Assembly (NCBI GenBank): GCA_030066195.1
Contig: JASJCB010000005.1
Coordinates: 62,001 to 126,000 of the forward strand
Origin: Acidobacteriota bacterium
GTDB taxonomy: Bacteria; Acidobacteriota; Holophagae; Acanthopleuribacterales; Acanthopleuribacteraceae
Direction: 5' to 3'
Length of the DNA stretch: 64,000 nt
The position numbers and the translations under genes were made by a program. Positions 55,288 through 63,549 of this stretch are shown here, in pieces; the stretch's first letter is position 1, and every line of letters begins with the position of its first letter. The notes under the pieces were generated by a model. That model was not told where the DNA came from, did no database searches, and worked only from the letters and a program-made list of their open reading frames with translations.

Positions 55288-55319
55288 GCCCGTCTTTCCA
55301 AGCCTTAGGAAGGACGGGC
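55288..55319 (+). terminator. Terminator-like hairpin after the small secreted protein gene
   Basis: GCCCGTCTTTCC at 55288-55299 pairs with 55308-55319 (one G-T pair) around an 8-base loop. The following bases (TGTCCTCCGTTT) are only modestly T-rich. Confidence 0.65.
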
Positions 55320-55351
55320 TGTCCTCCGTTTGAACCTACTTGAGATCATCG

Positions 55352-56185
55352 ATGTTGACATTTATCCTCCTAGCTTTATGGACACCCGGCACCGCCCCCA
55401 CACCATTGCCCCTGGAGCGATTTACCGGCGAACAAGCCGACGAGGTCTGGGCCGGCGGCCAAAAAAAAATGCTGGTGCTCTTCAATGAAACGAGCACCGC
55501 GGATCTTGGAAGAGATGCTCTTCTGTATGACCTTCAAACAGATCGATTCAAGGTCTTTTTCGTTTTCTCAGGTCAAAGGACGGCGCTTTCAAGCAATCCG
55601 GCTGTCAACAACTTTCTTCCCAAAGACCGTCTCCTGTTCATTAGGGAGCATCTGGTCTCGGAGCCGGAATATCGGGTTTACGACGAGGCAAACCGCCTGC
55701 TTTATCAGTCAAGCCGGCCCGTTCCGGAAAAGGAACTCTATGAATGGGTTTTTGCTTCTTTGAGAATCGAGGACAAAGCCAGGGTGACCATCGGCAAAGA
55801 CGGTGTGATTTTTCAAAAAGGTGAAAATGATTGTGCGGTGGCGGCAACAACGATGCTCCTGGAAAGGCACGGGCATCGTATTTCTTTCGACTCGGTATGG
55901 CAGGTTTTGGAAAACGACGGCAAGAAGGTATCTCTGCTATCCGTCAAGGAATTCTTAACCTCTGAAGGTTACCGGGCAAGTGCCTGGAAAACCGATGTGA
56001 ACGGTTTGAGGAAGCAACGTCTTCCGGTCCTGGTCTATTTGGATGAACATCTGGTGGTTCTTAGCCGCATTATGGAAAAAGGGGTTGTCATTTTGGACCC
56101 CAAAAAGGGACGGCAGTTGATAAATCGCGGATTTTTCGAGATGATTTGGGGCGGAATCTACATGAGAATCGATGGAAGGAGCTAA
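55352..56185 (+). CDS. Exported C39-like cysteine peptidase
   Basis: 277 residues from the ATG at 55352; a TTG at 55340 is possible. An N-terminal hydrophobic stretch (LTFILLALWTPGTA) suggests export. The first half has a thioredoxin-like look (KKMLVLFNETSTADLGRDAL) without a CxxC. The second half is a C39-like domain with Cys161 in ENDCAVAATTML, His233 in LDEHLVVL and Asp249 in VILDPK, a complete triad. C39 enzymes usually cut double-glycine leader peptides within ABC exporters; here it stands alone without ABC domains. It lies between the small secreted protein gene and a beta-propeller gene. Confidence 0.75.
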   Translation: MLTFILLALWTPGTAPTPLPLERFTGEQADEVWAGGQKKMLVLFNETSTADLGRDALLYDLQTDRFKVFFVFSGQRTALSSNPAVNNFLPKDRLLFIREHLVSEPEYRVYDEANRLLYQSSRPVPEKELYEWVFASLRIEDKARVTIGKDGVIFQKGENDCAVAATTMLLERHGHRISFDSVWQVLENDGKKVSLLSVKEFLTSEGYRASAWKTDVNGLRKQRLPVLVYLDEHLVVLSRIMEKGVVILDPKKGRQLINRGFFEMIWGGIYMRIDGRS

Positions 56186-56205
56186 AAAGGCGTCTCTCGA
56201 ATTGT

Positions 56206-56211
56206 TATACT
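56206..56211 (+). promoter_or_regulatory. Putative -10 element (TATACT)
   Basis: GTTATACT, 31 bases from hexamer to the ATG at 56243, the same word and distance as before the genes at 35793 and 57606. No strong -35 is visible. Confidence 0.45.
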
Positions 56212-56242
56212 ACGTCTTAATGATTAATTGCAGGAGGCTGGC

Positions 56243-57445
56243 ATGCCTGAATCCTTTTTCAAAAAACTATCCCTGTTATTAGTGTCTGCCTTTTTGTTTC
56301 CAACCTCCCTTTTTTGTGCAACGGGCAGTGCTGATCAACCGGAGGCCGTTTTTTTTGAGAAGGATATGGCCGTCGAGAGTACGATCAATCACCCCTTCTC
56401 AGACCAATCCTTTGTCTCGGTGGATAACGCGGGCAACATCTTTATTGCCGATGCCCAAGATCTGCGGGTTTATGTATACGGTCCCTCGGGTAACTTCTTA
56501 AAGAATTTTTCCAGGAAAGGGAACGGCCCCGGTGAATTTCAACGCATGATGTACTTTACGGCCCTCCCCGACGGTCGATCGGTGGGCTACAATTTCAACG
56601 GGAACGATGGGAAGTTGATATGGTTCGATGAGAATCACCAGCACGAAAAAACCACTCGCAACGACACTGGACGACAATTGCTGCTCGATCGTATTTACAT
56701 TTCACCGAAAGGGAATCAAATGGGCGCCCGCTACTCCACATTCAGCATTGGGAGTGGAGCCCAGGCGGCTAAAATCGCTGTATTCGATATGGTGTTCAAA
56801 GAAACCAAGGTCTTCCACGAGGAGGAAGATACCGGCCCTCCTCTTACCGCGATCAAGGATTGGGAAAAAAATGTCGCTCAGGACGTGAAACTGTTTTACC
56901 AGCAAAAGTCCACTGTTATTTTTGATGAAAAGGGCTATGTCTTCGTGACAGACCCGAAATCCTACAAAGTTCGCAAATGGACTCCTGATTTGGACAAGGA
57001 AGCGAGGGTCTACAGCAGGAACGTCAAACCAAAGCGTGCCAAAGAGGCCGAACTCCAGATCATTGCGGAGCATGAAGTGGCAAGATTGCGGGCCAGGCTT
57101 CCGGAAGTCGTCACCCGATTGTTCCCCAAGAATTTGGTGGAGAAGACGGTCAACTACATGGAGACTCCGCCGGTAAAACCTTCGATCTTCGGGGTGGTGG
57201 TTGCCGGCAACGATCTTCTTTTTGTGATTCGGGATATCGATGCGGAAAGTCGCCGAAATGAAGCGGATGTGTTTGCTTCCGACGGTTTTTACCTGGGCCG
57301 GGTTTTTCTACCGGACTACGGCATGATGAACCTTGACCACAGGACCACTCTTAGCTTCAAAAACAAGTTTGCGTACAGCCTTCAAATCGATGATCAGGAC
57401 AAAGTCGCTCTTGTGCGGTACCGATACCGAGTAAATAAGAAGTAA
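56243..57445 (+). CDS. Secreted six-bladed beta-propeller protein
   Basis: 400 residues from the ATG at 56243, which follows AGGAGG by 5 bases. Signal peptide KKLSLLLVSAFLFPTSLFCA. The blades include SVDNAGNIFIADAQDLRVYVY, then GNFLKNFSRKGNGPGEFQ. It is a clear paralogue of the protein encoded at 61513-62730, sharing the GP(G/N)(E/Q)F site, a VFGxxPxEKG/VVAGND-like turn and the same C-terminal end (VRYRY). It is more distant from the protein at 12629. It may be a periplasmic or surface binding protein. It is not adjacent to a TonB receptor, unlike the first one. Confidence 0.75.
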   Translation: MPESFFKKLSLLLVSAFLFPTSLFCATGSADQPEAVFFEKDMAVESTINHPFSDQSFVSVDNAGNIFIADAQDLRVYVYGPSGNFLKNFSRKGNGPGEFQRMMYFTALPDGRSVGYNFNGNDGKLIWFDENHQHEKTTRNDTGRQLLLDRIYISPKGNQMGARYSTFSIGSGAQAAKIAVFDMVFKETKVFHEEEDTGPPLTAIKDWEKNVAQDVKLFYQQKSTVIFDEKGYVFVTDPKSYKVRKWTPDLDKEARVYSRNVKPKRAKEAELQIIAEHEVARLRARLPEVVTRLFPKNLVEKTVNYMETPPVKPSIFGVVVAGNDLLFVIRDIDAESRRNEADVFASDGFYLGRVFLPDYGMMNLDHRTTLSFKNKFAYSLQIDDQDKVALVRYRYRVNKK

Positions 57446-57565
57446 CCCTCGTCTCGACCTGGCTGCAGGTTTCGTTAGCGAACTCTTCACGCCGGAACCT
57501 TGCCTGCCGGGCTGACGGCTGACGCCGTCGCTTCGAACCCTGGCGACAAGTCGAGGGAATTTTGT

Positions 57566-57571
57566 TATACT
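57566..57571 (+). promoter_or_regulatory. Putative -10 element (TATACT)
   Basis: GTTATACT lies 34 bases from the ATG at 57606. GCGACA 17 bases upstream is a weak -35 match. Confidence 0.45.
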
Positions 57572-57605
57572 TCCCGGTGTTGGTATGGTGTAAGGAGGCG
57601 GAGCT

Positions 57606-57875
57606 ATGGTGACTACCCTTTTGTTGACTGTCGGCATGTTTGGTCTTTTTTTCTTCATGTTGGGCGTCGGTTTTTTTATTCGAGGCGTTGTGTTGAAGGG
57701 CTCCTGCGGCGGCGCGGCCGCTGTTTTGGGTGAAGAGTCTTGCGGCGCCTGTGCTAAGAAGGAGGCCGAAATCTGCCCTACCGATGACGATACCGGGTTA
57801 CTGAACATCAGCAATATTTCCAATCCGCACCGCACCATGAAGGAACGCAACGATCCCCCGCCTTTGCAGGTTTAA
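57606..57875 (+). CDS. NqrM-like (DUF539) membrane protein
   Basis: 89 residues with one N-terminal transmembrane helix (about 3-26). It is followed by VLKGSCGGAAAVLGEESCGA, then CAKKEAEIC. The KGSCGG and clustered cysteines match NqrM, the small membrane protein needed to insert iron into the Na+-translocating NADH:quinone reductase. TAAGGAGG lies upstream of the ATG at 57606. No nqr structural gene is present in the window, so the gene is either detached from its complex or acts with another NQR/RNF-like enzyme. Its 3' end overlaps the run-on end of the convergent FAAL gene. Confidence 0.7.
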   Translation: MVTTLLLTVGMFGLFFFMLGVGFFIRGVVLKGSCGGAAAVLGEESCGACAKKEAEICPTDDDTGLLNISNISNPHRTMKERNDPPPLQV

Positions 57876-60489
57876 GCGAAAACTCGGAACGCATGCAAGC
57901 CAAGCATCGCCCTCCGGGCGAGGCGAAAACCCTGGGCGCGCACGCATCCTGCGTGCCTGCAAGCCGAGAATCGCCCTCCGGGCGAGGCGAGGTGGAACCC
58001 CTGGGCGCGCACGCATCCTGCGTGCTCTTCCTTGGGGTGGTCATTTGCTGTCGGTTAAGTTTTATTTCTCCCTGGCCACGATCCGCCTCGCCTCGCCCTC
58101 GGGGCGATTCTCGGTTTGCATGCACGCTGGAAGCGTGCGCGCCCAGGGGTGCATGCACGCTCGAGAATTCCTGGTATGGGGTGCCGTCTTCCTCTCCGAA
58201 ACGAACTGTTACGGCAGGGTGCCTTTTCAGCACCTTTTCGAAGGCTAGGCGCAGCTGATCGGGTTCTTTAAGGCCCTCGATACGGGTGGCGAAGTGCAGG
58301 TTGTAGGCCGCGTTTTCCGGGGCGAAGCGTTGTAGGAAGTACAAGCCTTCCTGGTTGGGAGCCAGGGGGAAGCGATCCGGTATGGTTTGCTTTTCCCCGG
58401 TGGTTTCGACCGTTTGATCAAAGGCATCCAGGCAGGCGGCTTCCAGTGCGGCCAGATGCGGACTGTCCAACAGCTTGACCACGGGAATTCGGATACCGAG
58501 GTCCTTCTCCAAACGGTGCAGTAGTTCAATGGCGGCGATGGAGTCGAGACCCATGGCCGGCAGCGGCAGGTTAGGGTCGATGGTCCGCGTGCGCAGGGTG
58601 TTACAGATCTGCCCGCGGAACCAGCGGGAGAACAGTTCGGCGCGGTCCTCGGCCGTCGAGAGGGTTGCCCGGTCCAAATCCGGGATTTCGATGTCTTCCG
58701 CCACCTCGGCGATATCTTGGGCGATCACGGCCAGGGCGCCTTGAAGATAACCCTCGCGGGCGCCGAAACGCCGGATCTTGCCCGAGGAGGTTTTGGGCAC
58801 ACCGCCCGGCTTCAACAGCAGCAGGCCGTGGAGTTGCAGCTCGAAGGCGTCGGCCACGGCGGCGCGAACGGCCGCCGTGACCTCGTCCGCGTTCAGGTTG
58901 CGCACGTGTTGCCGCTCCACTTCCTGGGCGATCACCAGGCGTTCCTCGCCGCCTTCCTCCAGCGAGAAGGCCGCGCCGCAGCCGGGCCGCAGGGCGGGGT
59001 GCGCCGCCTCGGCAACCTTCTCGATATCGGTGGGGTAATAGTTGCGACCGCGCACGATGACCAGGTCCTTCAGGCGGCCGGTGACGTACAGTTGACCCTC
59101 GTTGAGGAAACCCAAGTCGCCCGTGCGCAGGAAAGGGCCCTCGCCGTCGGCGGTGTGGGCGTTGAAGGCGTATTCGGTTGCATCGGGCCGGTTCCAATAA
59201 CCGCCGGCAACGCTGGGACCGGCAAACCAGATCTCGCCGATGTGGTTCTGATCCAACGCCTCGCCGGTTTCGGGATCTACGATCAGCAGTTGGTGGTCGG
59301 GTCGCGGCCGGCCGCAGCCCACCAGGGGCAGGTGCTCGTCCTCGCGATGGGTCCAAACGGCGAAGTTGCGTTCCAGGGCGCGTTTGTCGGCCCATTGGAC
59401 GGCGGGTTGCTCGTCACGTTCGACACCGGTCATGAAAAGCGTGGCTTCGGCCATGCCGTAGCAGGGGTAGAAGGTTTGCGGCGTGAAACCCAGGGGCCGG
59501 AAGGTCTCGGCGAACTTGCCCAGCGAGGCGGCGCGGATGGGTTCGGCCCCGTTGAAGGCCACGCGCCAGCCGCTCAGGTCAAGACCTTTCAAGCGTTCCG
59601 GGTCCATGCGGCGCAGGATCAACTCGTAGGCGAAGTTGGGACCGCCGGCCAGGGTGCCTTTGAACTTGTGTATCGCCTCCAGCCAGCAGAGCGGGTCTTG
59701 AATAAAGTCCATGGAAGTCAACAGCACGGCGGGAATGCCGCGATAGAGCGGGTGCAGTACGGCGCCGATCAAACCCATGTCGTGGTAGAGCGGCAACCAA
59801 CTGACGACCACATCGCCGTCATTACTACCGAAGGCTTCGCCGATTGCCTTTTCATTGGCGACCAGGTTGCCGTGAGTGACCATGACGCCCTTGGGTACGC
59901 CGGTGGAACCGGAGGTATATTGCAGAAAAGCCAGGGTTCCGGGCTGAATTTGAGGCGGTTCCCAGCTTGCGGCGTCGTCGACGGTATCGGTAGCGTGTAC
60001 CTCGGGGGCGTGCGGAGCCTGTAGGAAGAAGGTTTCTATCTTGGGTCGCAGGTCGGCGGTGGTCAAAGCCAGGCGGGCGCCGCAGTTTTCCAGGACGCGA
60101 GCCACCCGTTCCAGCTTCTGACGGGCGCGCGGTGGATAGAGGGGTACGGCAATCACGCCCGCGTACAGGCAGCCCAGGAAAGCTTCCACATAATCCAAAC
60201 CGGGGGGAAAGAACAGCAGCACCCTGTCGCCGGGTTGCGTCCGGCGTTGCAGCCAACCCGCGACGACGCGGGCGCGGCAATCCAGTTGCGCATAGCCGAC
60301 CGCTCGCTCGTTCGCTCCCCGATGACTCAAGAATACATAGGCGCGACGCCCGGCTTGGACCTCGGCTCGGGTGCGCAGGATGTGGACCAGCGAACCGGCT
60401 TCTCGAATATCCTGTGCGTCTACCGCTTCGCCGACGGCTGGAATACGGCTGTAGCAACCGCTCCCCCGCAATAAGACAGGTGTGGACAT
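57808..60489 (-). CDS. Fatty-acyl-AMP ligase-ACP fused to a truncated condensation domain
   Basis: 893 residues. A FAAL domain (about 20-600) shows TSGSTGVPKG, NGAEPI, YGMAEATLF and TGDLGFL. A carrier domain follows with the phosphopantetheine serine Ser650 (GLDSIAA). A condensation domain then begins (FPLAPNQEGLYFLQRFAPEN) but breaks after about 78 residues (Tyr-Gln-Glu-Phe at about 58165), with no HHxxxDG. From there the frame reads through a repeat block and the antisense of the NqrM-like gene. It should activate a fatty acid and load it on the carrier, starting a lipopeptide. GGGAGG precedes the ATG. Downstream condensation is lost. Confidence 0.85.
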   Translation of the reverse strand: MSTPVLLRGSGCYSRIPAVGEAVDAQDIREAGSLVHILRTRAEVQAGRRAYVFLSHRGANERAVGYAQLDCRARVVAGWLQRRTQPGDRVLLFFPPGLDYVEAFLGCLYAGVIAVPLYPPRARQKLERVARVLENCGARLALTTADLRPKIETFFLQAPHAPEVHATDTVDDAASWEPPQIQPGTLAFLQYTSGSTGVPKGVMVTHGNLVANEKAIGEAFGSNDGDVVVSWLPLYHDMGLIGAVLHPLYRGIPAVLLTSMDFIQDPLCWLEAIHKFKGTLAGGPNFAYELILRRMDPERLKGLDLSGWRVAFNGAEPIRAASLGKFAETFRPLGFTPQTFYPCYGMAEATLFMTGVERDEQPAVQWADKRALERNFAVWTHREDEHLPLVGCGRPRPDHQLLIVDPETGEALDQNHIGEIWFAGPSVAGGYWNRPDATEYAFNAHTADGEGPFLRTGDLGFLNEGQLYVTGRLKDLVIVRGRNYYPTDIEKVAEAAHPALRPGCGAAFSLEEGGEERLVIAQEVERQHVRNLNADEVTAAVRAAVADAFELQLHGLLLLKPGGVPKTSSGKIRRFGAREGYLQGALAVIAQDIAEVAEDIEIPDLDRATLSTAEDRAELFSRWFRGQICNTLRTRTIDPNLPLPAMGLDSIAAIELLHRLEKDLGIRIPVVKLLDSPHLAALEAACLDAFDQTVETTGEKQTIPDRFPLAPNQEGLYFLQRFAPENAAYNLHFATRIEGLKEPDQLRLAFEKVLKRHPAVTVRFGEEDGTPYQEFSSVHAPLGAHASSVHANRESPRGRGEADRGQGEIKLNRQQMTTPRKSTQDACAPRGSTSPRPEGDSRLAGTQDACAPRVFASPGGRCLACMRSEFSLKPAKAGDRCVPSWCGADWKYC
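57896..58164. repeat. Palindromic repeat block that truncates the condensation domain
   Basis: Two direct copies (57896-57959 and 57960-58026) of a 64-67-base unit, each containing GCCCTCCGGGC and GCACGCATCCTGCGTGC palindromes. One inverted copy follows at about 58078-58160. Its edge coincides with the point where condensation-domain homology ends. A diverged copy may lie at 63468-63515 (CGCCTCGC...ATCTCGGCTTGC). It resembles short interspersed repeats that read as CAPR/GAHAS-type peptide in many annotations. Confidence 0.8.
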
Positions 60490-60600
60490 GTGACCTCCCG
60501 GATGAAAGTGGTCGGTGACACCGAGGCCGCTCCGTCCTCGGCCGTTCGGGTTATGGATGAATCGTATAGGATCTATGATCGGGCGTTTGCAAGTCCGACA

Positions 60601-61266
60601 TTATAGATCGAAACGCGCGATTGCTTCCGCTAAATGAGGCGCCATGGCGGGCGGCGCTTTTTCGCCGAAGTACTTGATGTAGGCCCGGCTGGTTACCTTG
60701 TTATTTTTGAGGAAGAGGATGTCGCTTGGCACCATGTGACGAATCACCAACATGGATTGGGGACAGTAAAGCGGTCGGAAGTCCCGGTTCCACAGGCCGA
60801 CCTTGTTGGGGGTGGCGGGGTGGAACTCGCCGATCATGATGCCCTTGGGCGCGAACTCTTCGATCAGTTCACGTTGGGTGGCGTCGATAATTTCAGGCGC
60901 GTTTTTCCAGCCCACGTAGGGAAAGATTACCAGTAACGACTTGAAAATAGCCTCGGGACCGTCGGTGGGTTCGGCCTTCAGGAAGAAATCGCCGAACTCG
61001 CGCATCATGGGCGCGATCTCCTTGCGGTCGATGACCTTGTGCGGGTAGACTGACATGAAGAAGAGGTCCTTGTTCATGGACGATTTGACGTAGGGGCAGA
61101 CGGAACCCTTGCGTCCCAACTCGGGATGCGGCTTGCACAGGTAATTTTCCGACCAGTCCAGAACCTCGTTCACGGCATCCATATGCTCCGCAATCGAGGG
61201 GGGTAAGTTGTTGGAACGAATGTCCGAGATACGGATCAGTTCATCGGTAGCACCGGCTGTCAGCAT
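60601..61266 (-). CDS. DUF6875-like protein of a biosynthetic locus
   Basis: 221 residues. The segment GRKGSVCPYVKSSMNKD, the later IMIGEFHPATPNKVGLWNRD, and RPLYCPQSMLVIRHMVPSD match, as I recall them, the DUF6875 family often found in natural-product clusters. It has no signal peptide or transmembrane segment. The enzyme activity is unknown. GAGGT precedes the ATG at 61266. It lies between the FAAL gene and a beta-propeller gene, same strand as both, and may belong to the lipopeptide locus. Confidence 0.6.
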   Translation of the reverse strand: MLTAGATDELIRISDIRSNNLPPSIAEHMDAVNEVLDWSENYLCKPHPELGRKGSVCPYVKSSMNKDLFFMSVYPHKVIDRKEIAPMMREFGDFFLKAEPTDGPEAIFKSLLVIFPYVGWKNAPEIIDATQRELIEEFAPKGIMIGEFHPATPNKVGLWNRDFRPLYCPQSMLVIRHMVPSDILFLKNNKVTSRAYIKYFGEKAPPAMAPHLAEAIARFDL

Positions 61267-61512
61267 GGGTAACCTCGTGGTAAATCTCGAAGTAACACGA
61301 TCGCGGCCTGTCAGGCCGATTACGACTTTGGGTGATTGGGAAGGCGGGTCCGGCGCCGTCGGCCCCGGAAAACGGAAGTGTTTGGTCTTGGTGATTCAGG
61401 GTTCGATCCCGGATTCGGCAAATGAGTCACTCTACCCTTCCAGAGGCGCAAAAGATCGTGTGAAGTGGTCATGACCGCGGCCTGATCGGCCCGGTTTTAC
61501 GATCTGTTTACG

Positions 61513-62730
61513 TTAACGGGGTTCGATCGCATAGCGATAGCGAACCACCTGATTATCACCGTCCGTATCGGTGTGCAAGGTATAGGCAAAACCGTTGCGG
61601 AAGACCAGGCGCGGGTAGAACAAGCCGCTGAAGTGGGTCATCATGCCGTGGTCCGGTAGTTCTACCCAGCCCAGGTAGACGCCGTCCGCGTTGAACAGGT
61701 CCCCGCGGCTTTTGCCCGAGGCCATGTCGATATCGTGCACCACCAGCAGCCGGCCTTTCTCCATGGGAATGAGGCCGAAAACGGGGTTCTTGACCGGGGC
61801 GAGTTCGGCGCGTTCCACGGACCGTTGCACCACGCTTTCGCTGAAGACTCGGGCCAGAACGGGAATCTCGCGGTATTCCTCGACCAGACCCTCGACCAGG
61901 GCGCGACGATGGGCGGCATCGTTGGCAACGGGCTTGTACTTGCGGTTGATCACCAGCTCTTTGGTTTTGCCGTCGGCGCTCCAGCGGGTAATGCTGTATT
62001 CAGTGCTGACCGCGCTGTAGAGCCGGCCCTCGGCGTCGTAGTTGAAGACGCCGATCGGTCCGAAGAAAGCCTTCAGTTGATCCGTCAAAAATTCGCCCAT
62101 GTAGACGGGATCTTCCATACGACCGGGATTGAAGGTCATCTGGTCGACCGCCGAAAATTGGTGGATCAGGTTCAAGTCGGTGTCGATGAGGCCGGTCTTC
62201 AGCTTGGACACGGGGTTCTCGGCCTTGCTCTCTTTGAAGAGCACGGCATAGCTCTTCCCGGTGGGCGAGGGAATGGCGTAGAAGACCGAGCGGCCCGGCG
62301 AGTTGAGCACCTTGGAGCCGGTGTAGTTGTGATCGGTGTCGAAGAACTTGGCCGTGGTGCCGCCGCGCGAGTTGGTGCCCACCGCGCTGCCGTCGGCCAG
62401 GATGGTGTAATTGAACAAATACTCGAACTGATTGGGACCTTTGCCCTCGGTGGCGATGGTTCGAATATACTTACCGCCGGAATCGTATTCCAGAACGCGA
62501 CAATCCTCGGGATCGGCCACGAACATATGGCCCCGCTTGTCGACGCTGATCAGGGTGGCCGGATTGGCCCACAAATAGTTTTCATCGTTTTCATCCGCGC
62601 CGAAGCGCAGATCCTCGGTGAGGCGCAGGGTCATGGGCTTGCCGGAGGGTTCGATCGGATTGTCGACCCCCCCGCAAATTGCCGCGGTTGTGGTCAACAA
62701 GGCACAGACTGCCAACCGGGTCATGATCAT
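61513..62730 (-). CDS. Secreted six-bladed beta-propeller protein, paralogue of the one at 56243
   Basis: 405 residues. A signal peptide (TRLAVCALLTTTAAICGG) leads into blades such as SVDKRGHMFVADPEDCRVLE, then IRTIATEGKGPNQFEY. Length, blade spacing and the end (QVVRYRYAIEPR) match the protein at 56243. A second in-frame ATG two codons on is also possible; AGAGGA favours 62730 or 62724. It is encoded in the middle of the FAAL/DUF6875/thioesterase locus. It may be unrelated to biosynthesis, or may bind the product outside the cell. Confidence 0.75.
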   Translation of the reverse strand: MIMTRLAVCALLTTTAAICGGVDNPIEPSGKPMTLRLTEDLRFGADENDENYLWANPATLISVDKRGHMFVADPEDCRVLEYDSGGKYIRTIATEGKGPNQFEYLFNYTILADGSAVGTNSRGGTTAKFFDTDHNYTGSKVLNSPGRSVFYAIPSPTGKSYAVLFKESKAENPVSKLKTGLIDTDLNLIHQFSAVDQMTFNPGRMEDPVYMGEFLTDQLKAFFGPIGVFNYDAEGRLYSAVSTEYSITRWSADGKTKELVINRKYKPVANDAAHRRALVEGLVEEYREIPVLARVFSESVVQRSVERAELAPVKNPVFGLIPMEKGRLLVVHDIDMASGKSRGDLFNADGVYLGWVELPDHGMMTHFSGLFYPRLVFRNGFAYTLHTDTDGDNQVVRYRYAIEPR

Positions 62731-63112
62731 AAATTCCTCTCATTGAAGTGGGTTCTCGGCGTAATTCCCGGGTATGCGGTTTCCCGCTTAAAAAAACAGG
62801 CGTAAATATCTTAGGAATGAGGTCATCGAAATATAGATAGCGATAAAGATAAGCAAAATAATAAGGACGAGCCTTACCCGCCTACCTACAACATACGAAA
62901 AATCGTCAAAATCTTGGACAAAAGTTTCTGTAAAAATTGAGGGAATCCCTCCAGGGTCACACCCAAGTCGAGATCGGCGAGTTTTTTATGCTTTCGGCCC
63001 GAAACAACTCGTTTTCCGGGTTTGACAACCAGATACTCAGATACAGCCGAATACGCGACCTTTGAGAAGATGAACCTCATATTTCTGCCTGGTTGGTTGA
63101 TGCTCGATGCCC
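62731..63112. other. Intergenic region upstream of the propeller gene
   Basis: About 380 bases, AT-richer between 62800 and 62940. A 64-residue minus-strand frame (62886-63080) has no ribosome site and no recognised family; I do not call it. Confidence 0.45.
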
Positions 63113-63433
63113 CGGGTCGAGGAATGAGCCCTGATTTCTCGATTCCAAAAGTCGGAGATCAAAGAATCAGTCCTCATTCTTTGCGCACCGAAAGTTCAGG
63201 ATCAAAGAATGAGATCTGATTCTTTGCTCCCGAAAAGTCCGGGTCAAGGAACCACAACTGATTTCTTTCACATTACTTTTCAGTGCGCAAAGAATGAGAT
63301 CCGATTCTTTGCTCCTGGCTTTTCCGGGTCGAAGAATGAGGACTGATCCTTTGCTCCTGACTTTTCCGGGTCGAGGAATGAGAACGGATTCTTTGATGCC
63401 GGCTTTTCCGACACAACCAATGACAACCCCGTT
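63113..63433 (+). repeat. 42-bp-period intergenic array (array D), inverted copy of array C
   Basis: AAT(G/C)AG cores lie at 63123, 63165, 63208, 63293, 63335 and 63377, with AATGAC at 63419 and one degenerate unit near 63250. All steps are 42 or 43 bases. Consensus of the unit is roughly AATGAGnnCTGATT-CTTTGCTCC-TGACTTTTCCGGGTCGAGG. It aligns with the reverse complement of 54177-54482 over the whole length. A typical core is flanked by TTTCTTTCAC or GCGCAAAG palindromes. It lies upstream of the leftward propeller gene and downstream of the thioesterase gene. Confidence 0.9.
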
Positions 63434-63549
63434 AAAGCGCCTCAGCACACCGATGGACCATTAAACGCCTCGCTTCGCGTGGCGCGAATCTCGGCTTGCT
63501 GCCGGCGCGCACGGGAATACCTCATAGCTTTTGTTTGTGAACCGGGTTT

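Noticed and set aside
61385-61440. Possible tRNA T-arm (GGTTCGATCC)
   Set aside because: The stem pairs poorly and no anticodon or D arm can be placed upstream, so it is not a tRNA.
62886-63080. 64-residue minus-strand frame as a gene or transposase remnant
   Set aside because: There is no ribosome site, no recognised motif and it is next to a non-coding array.
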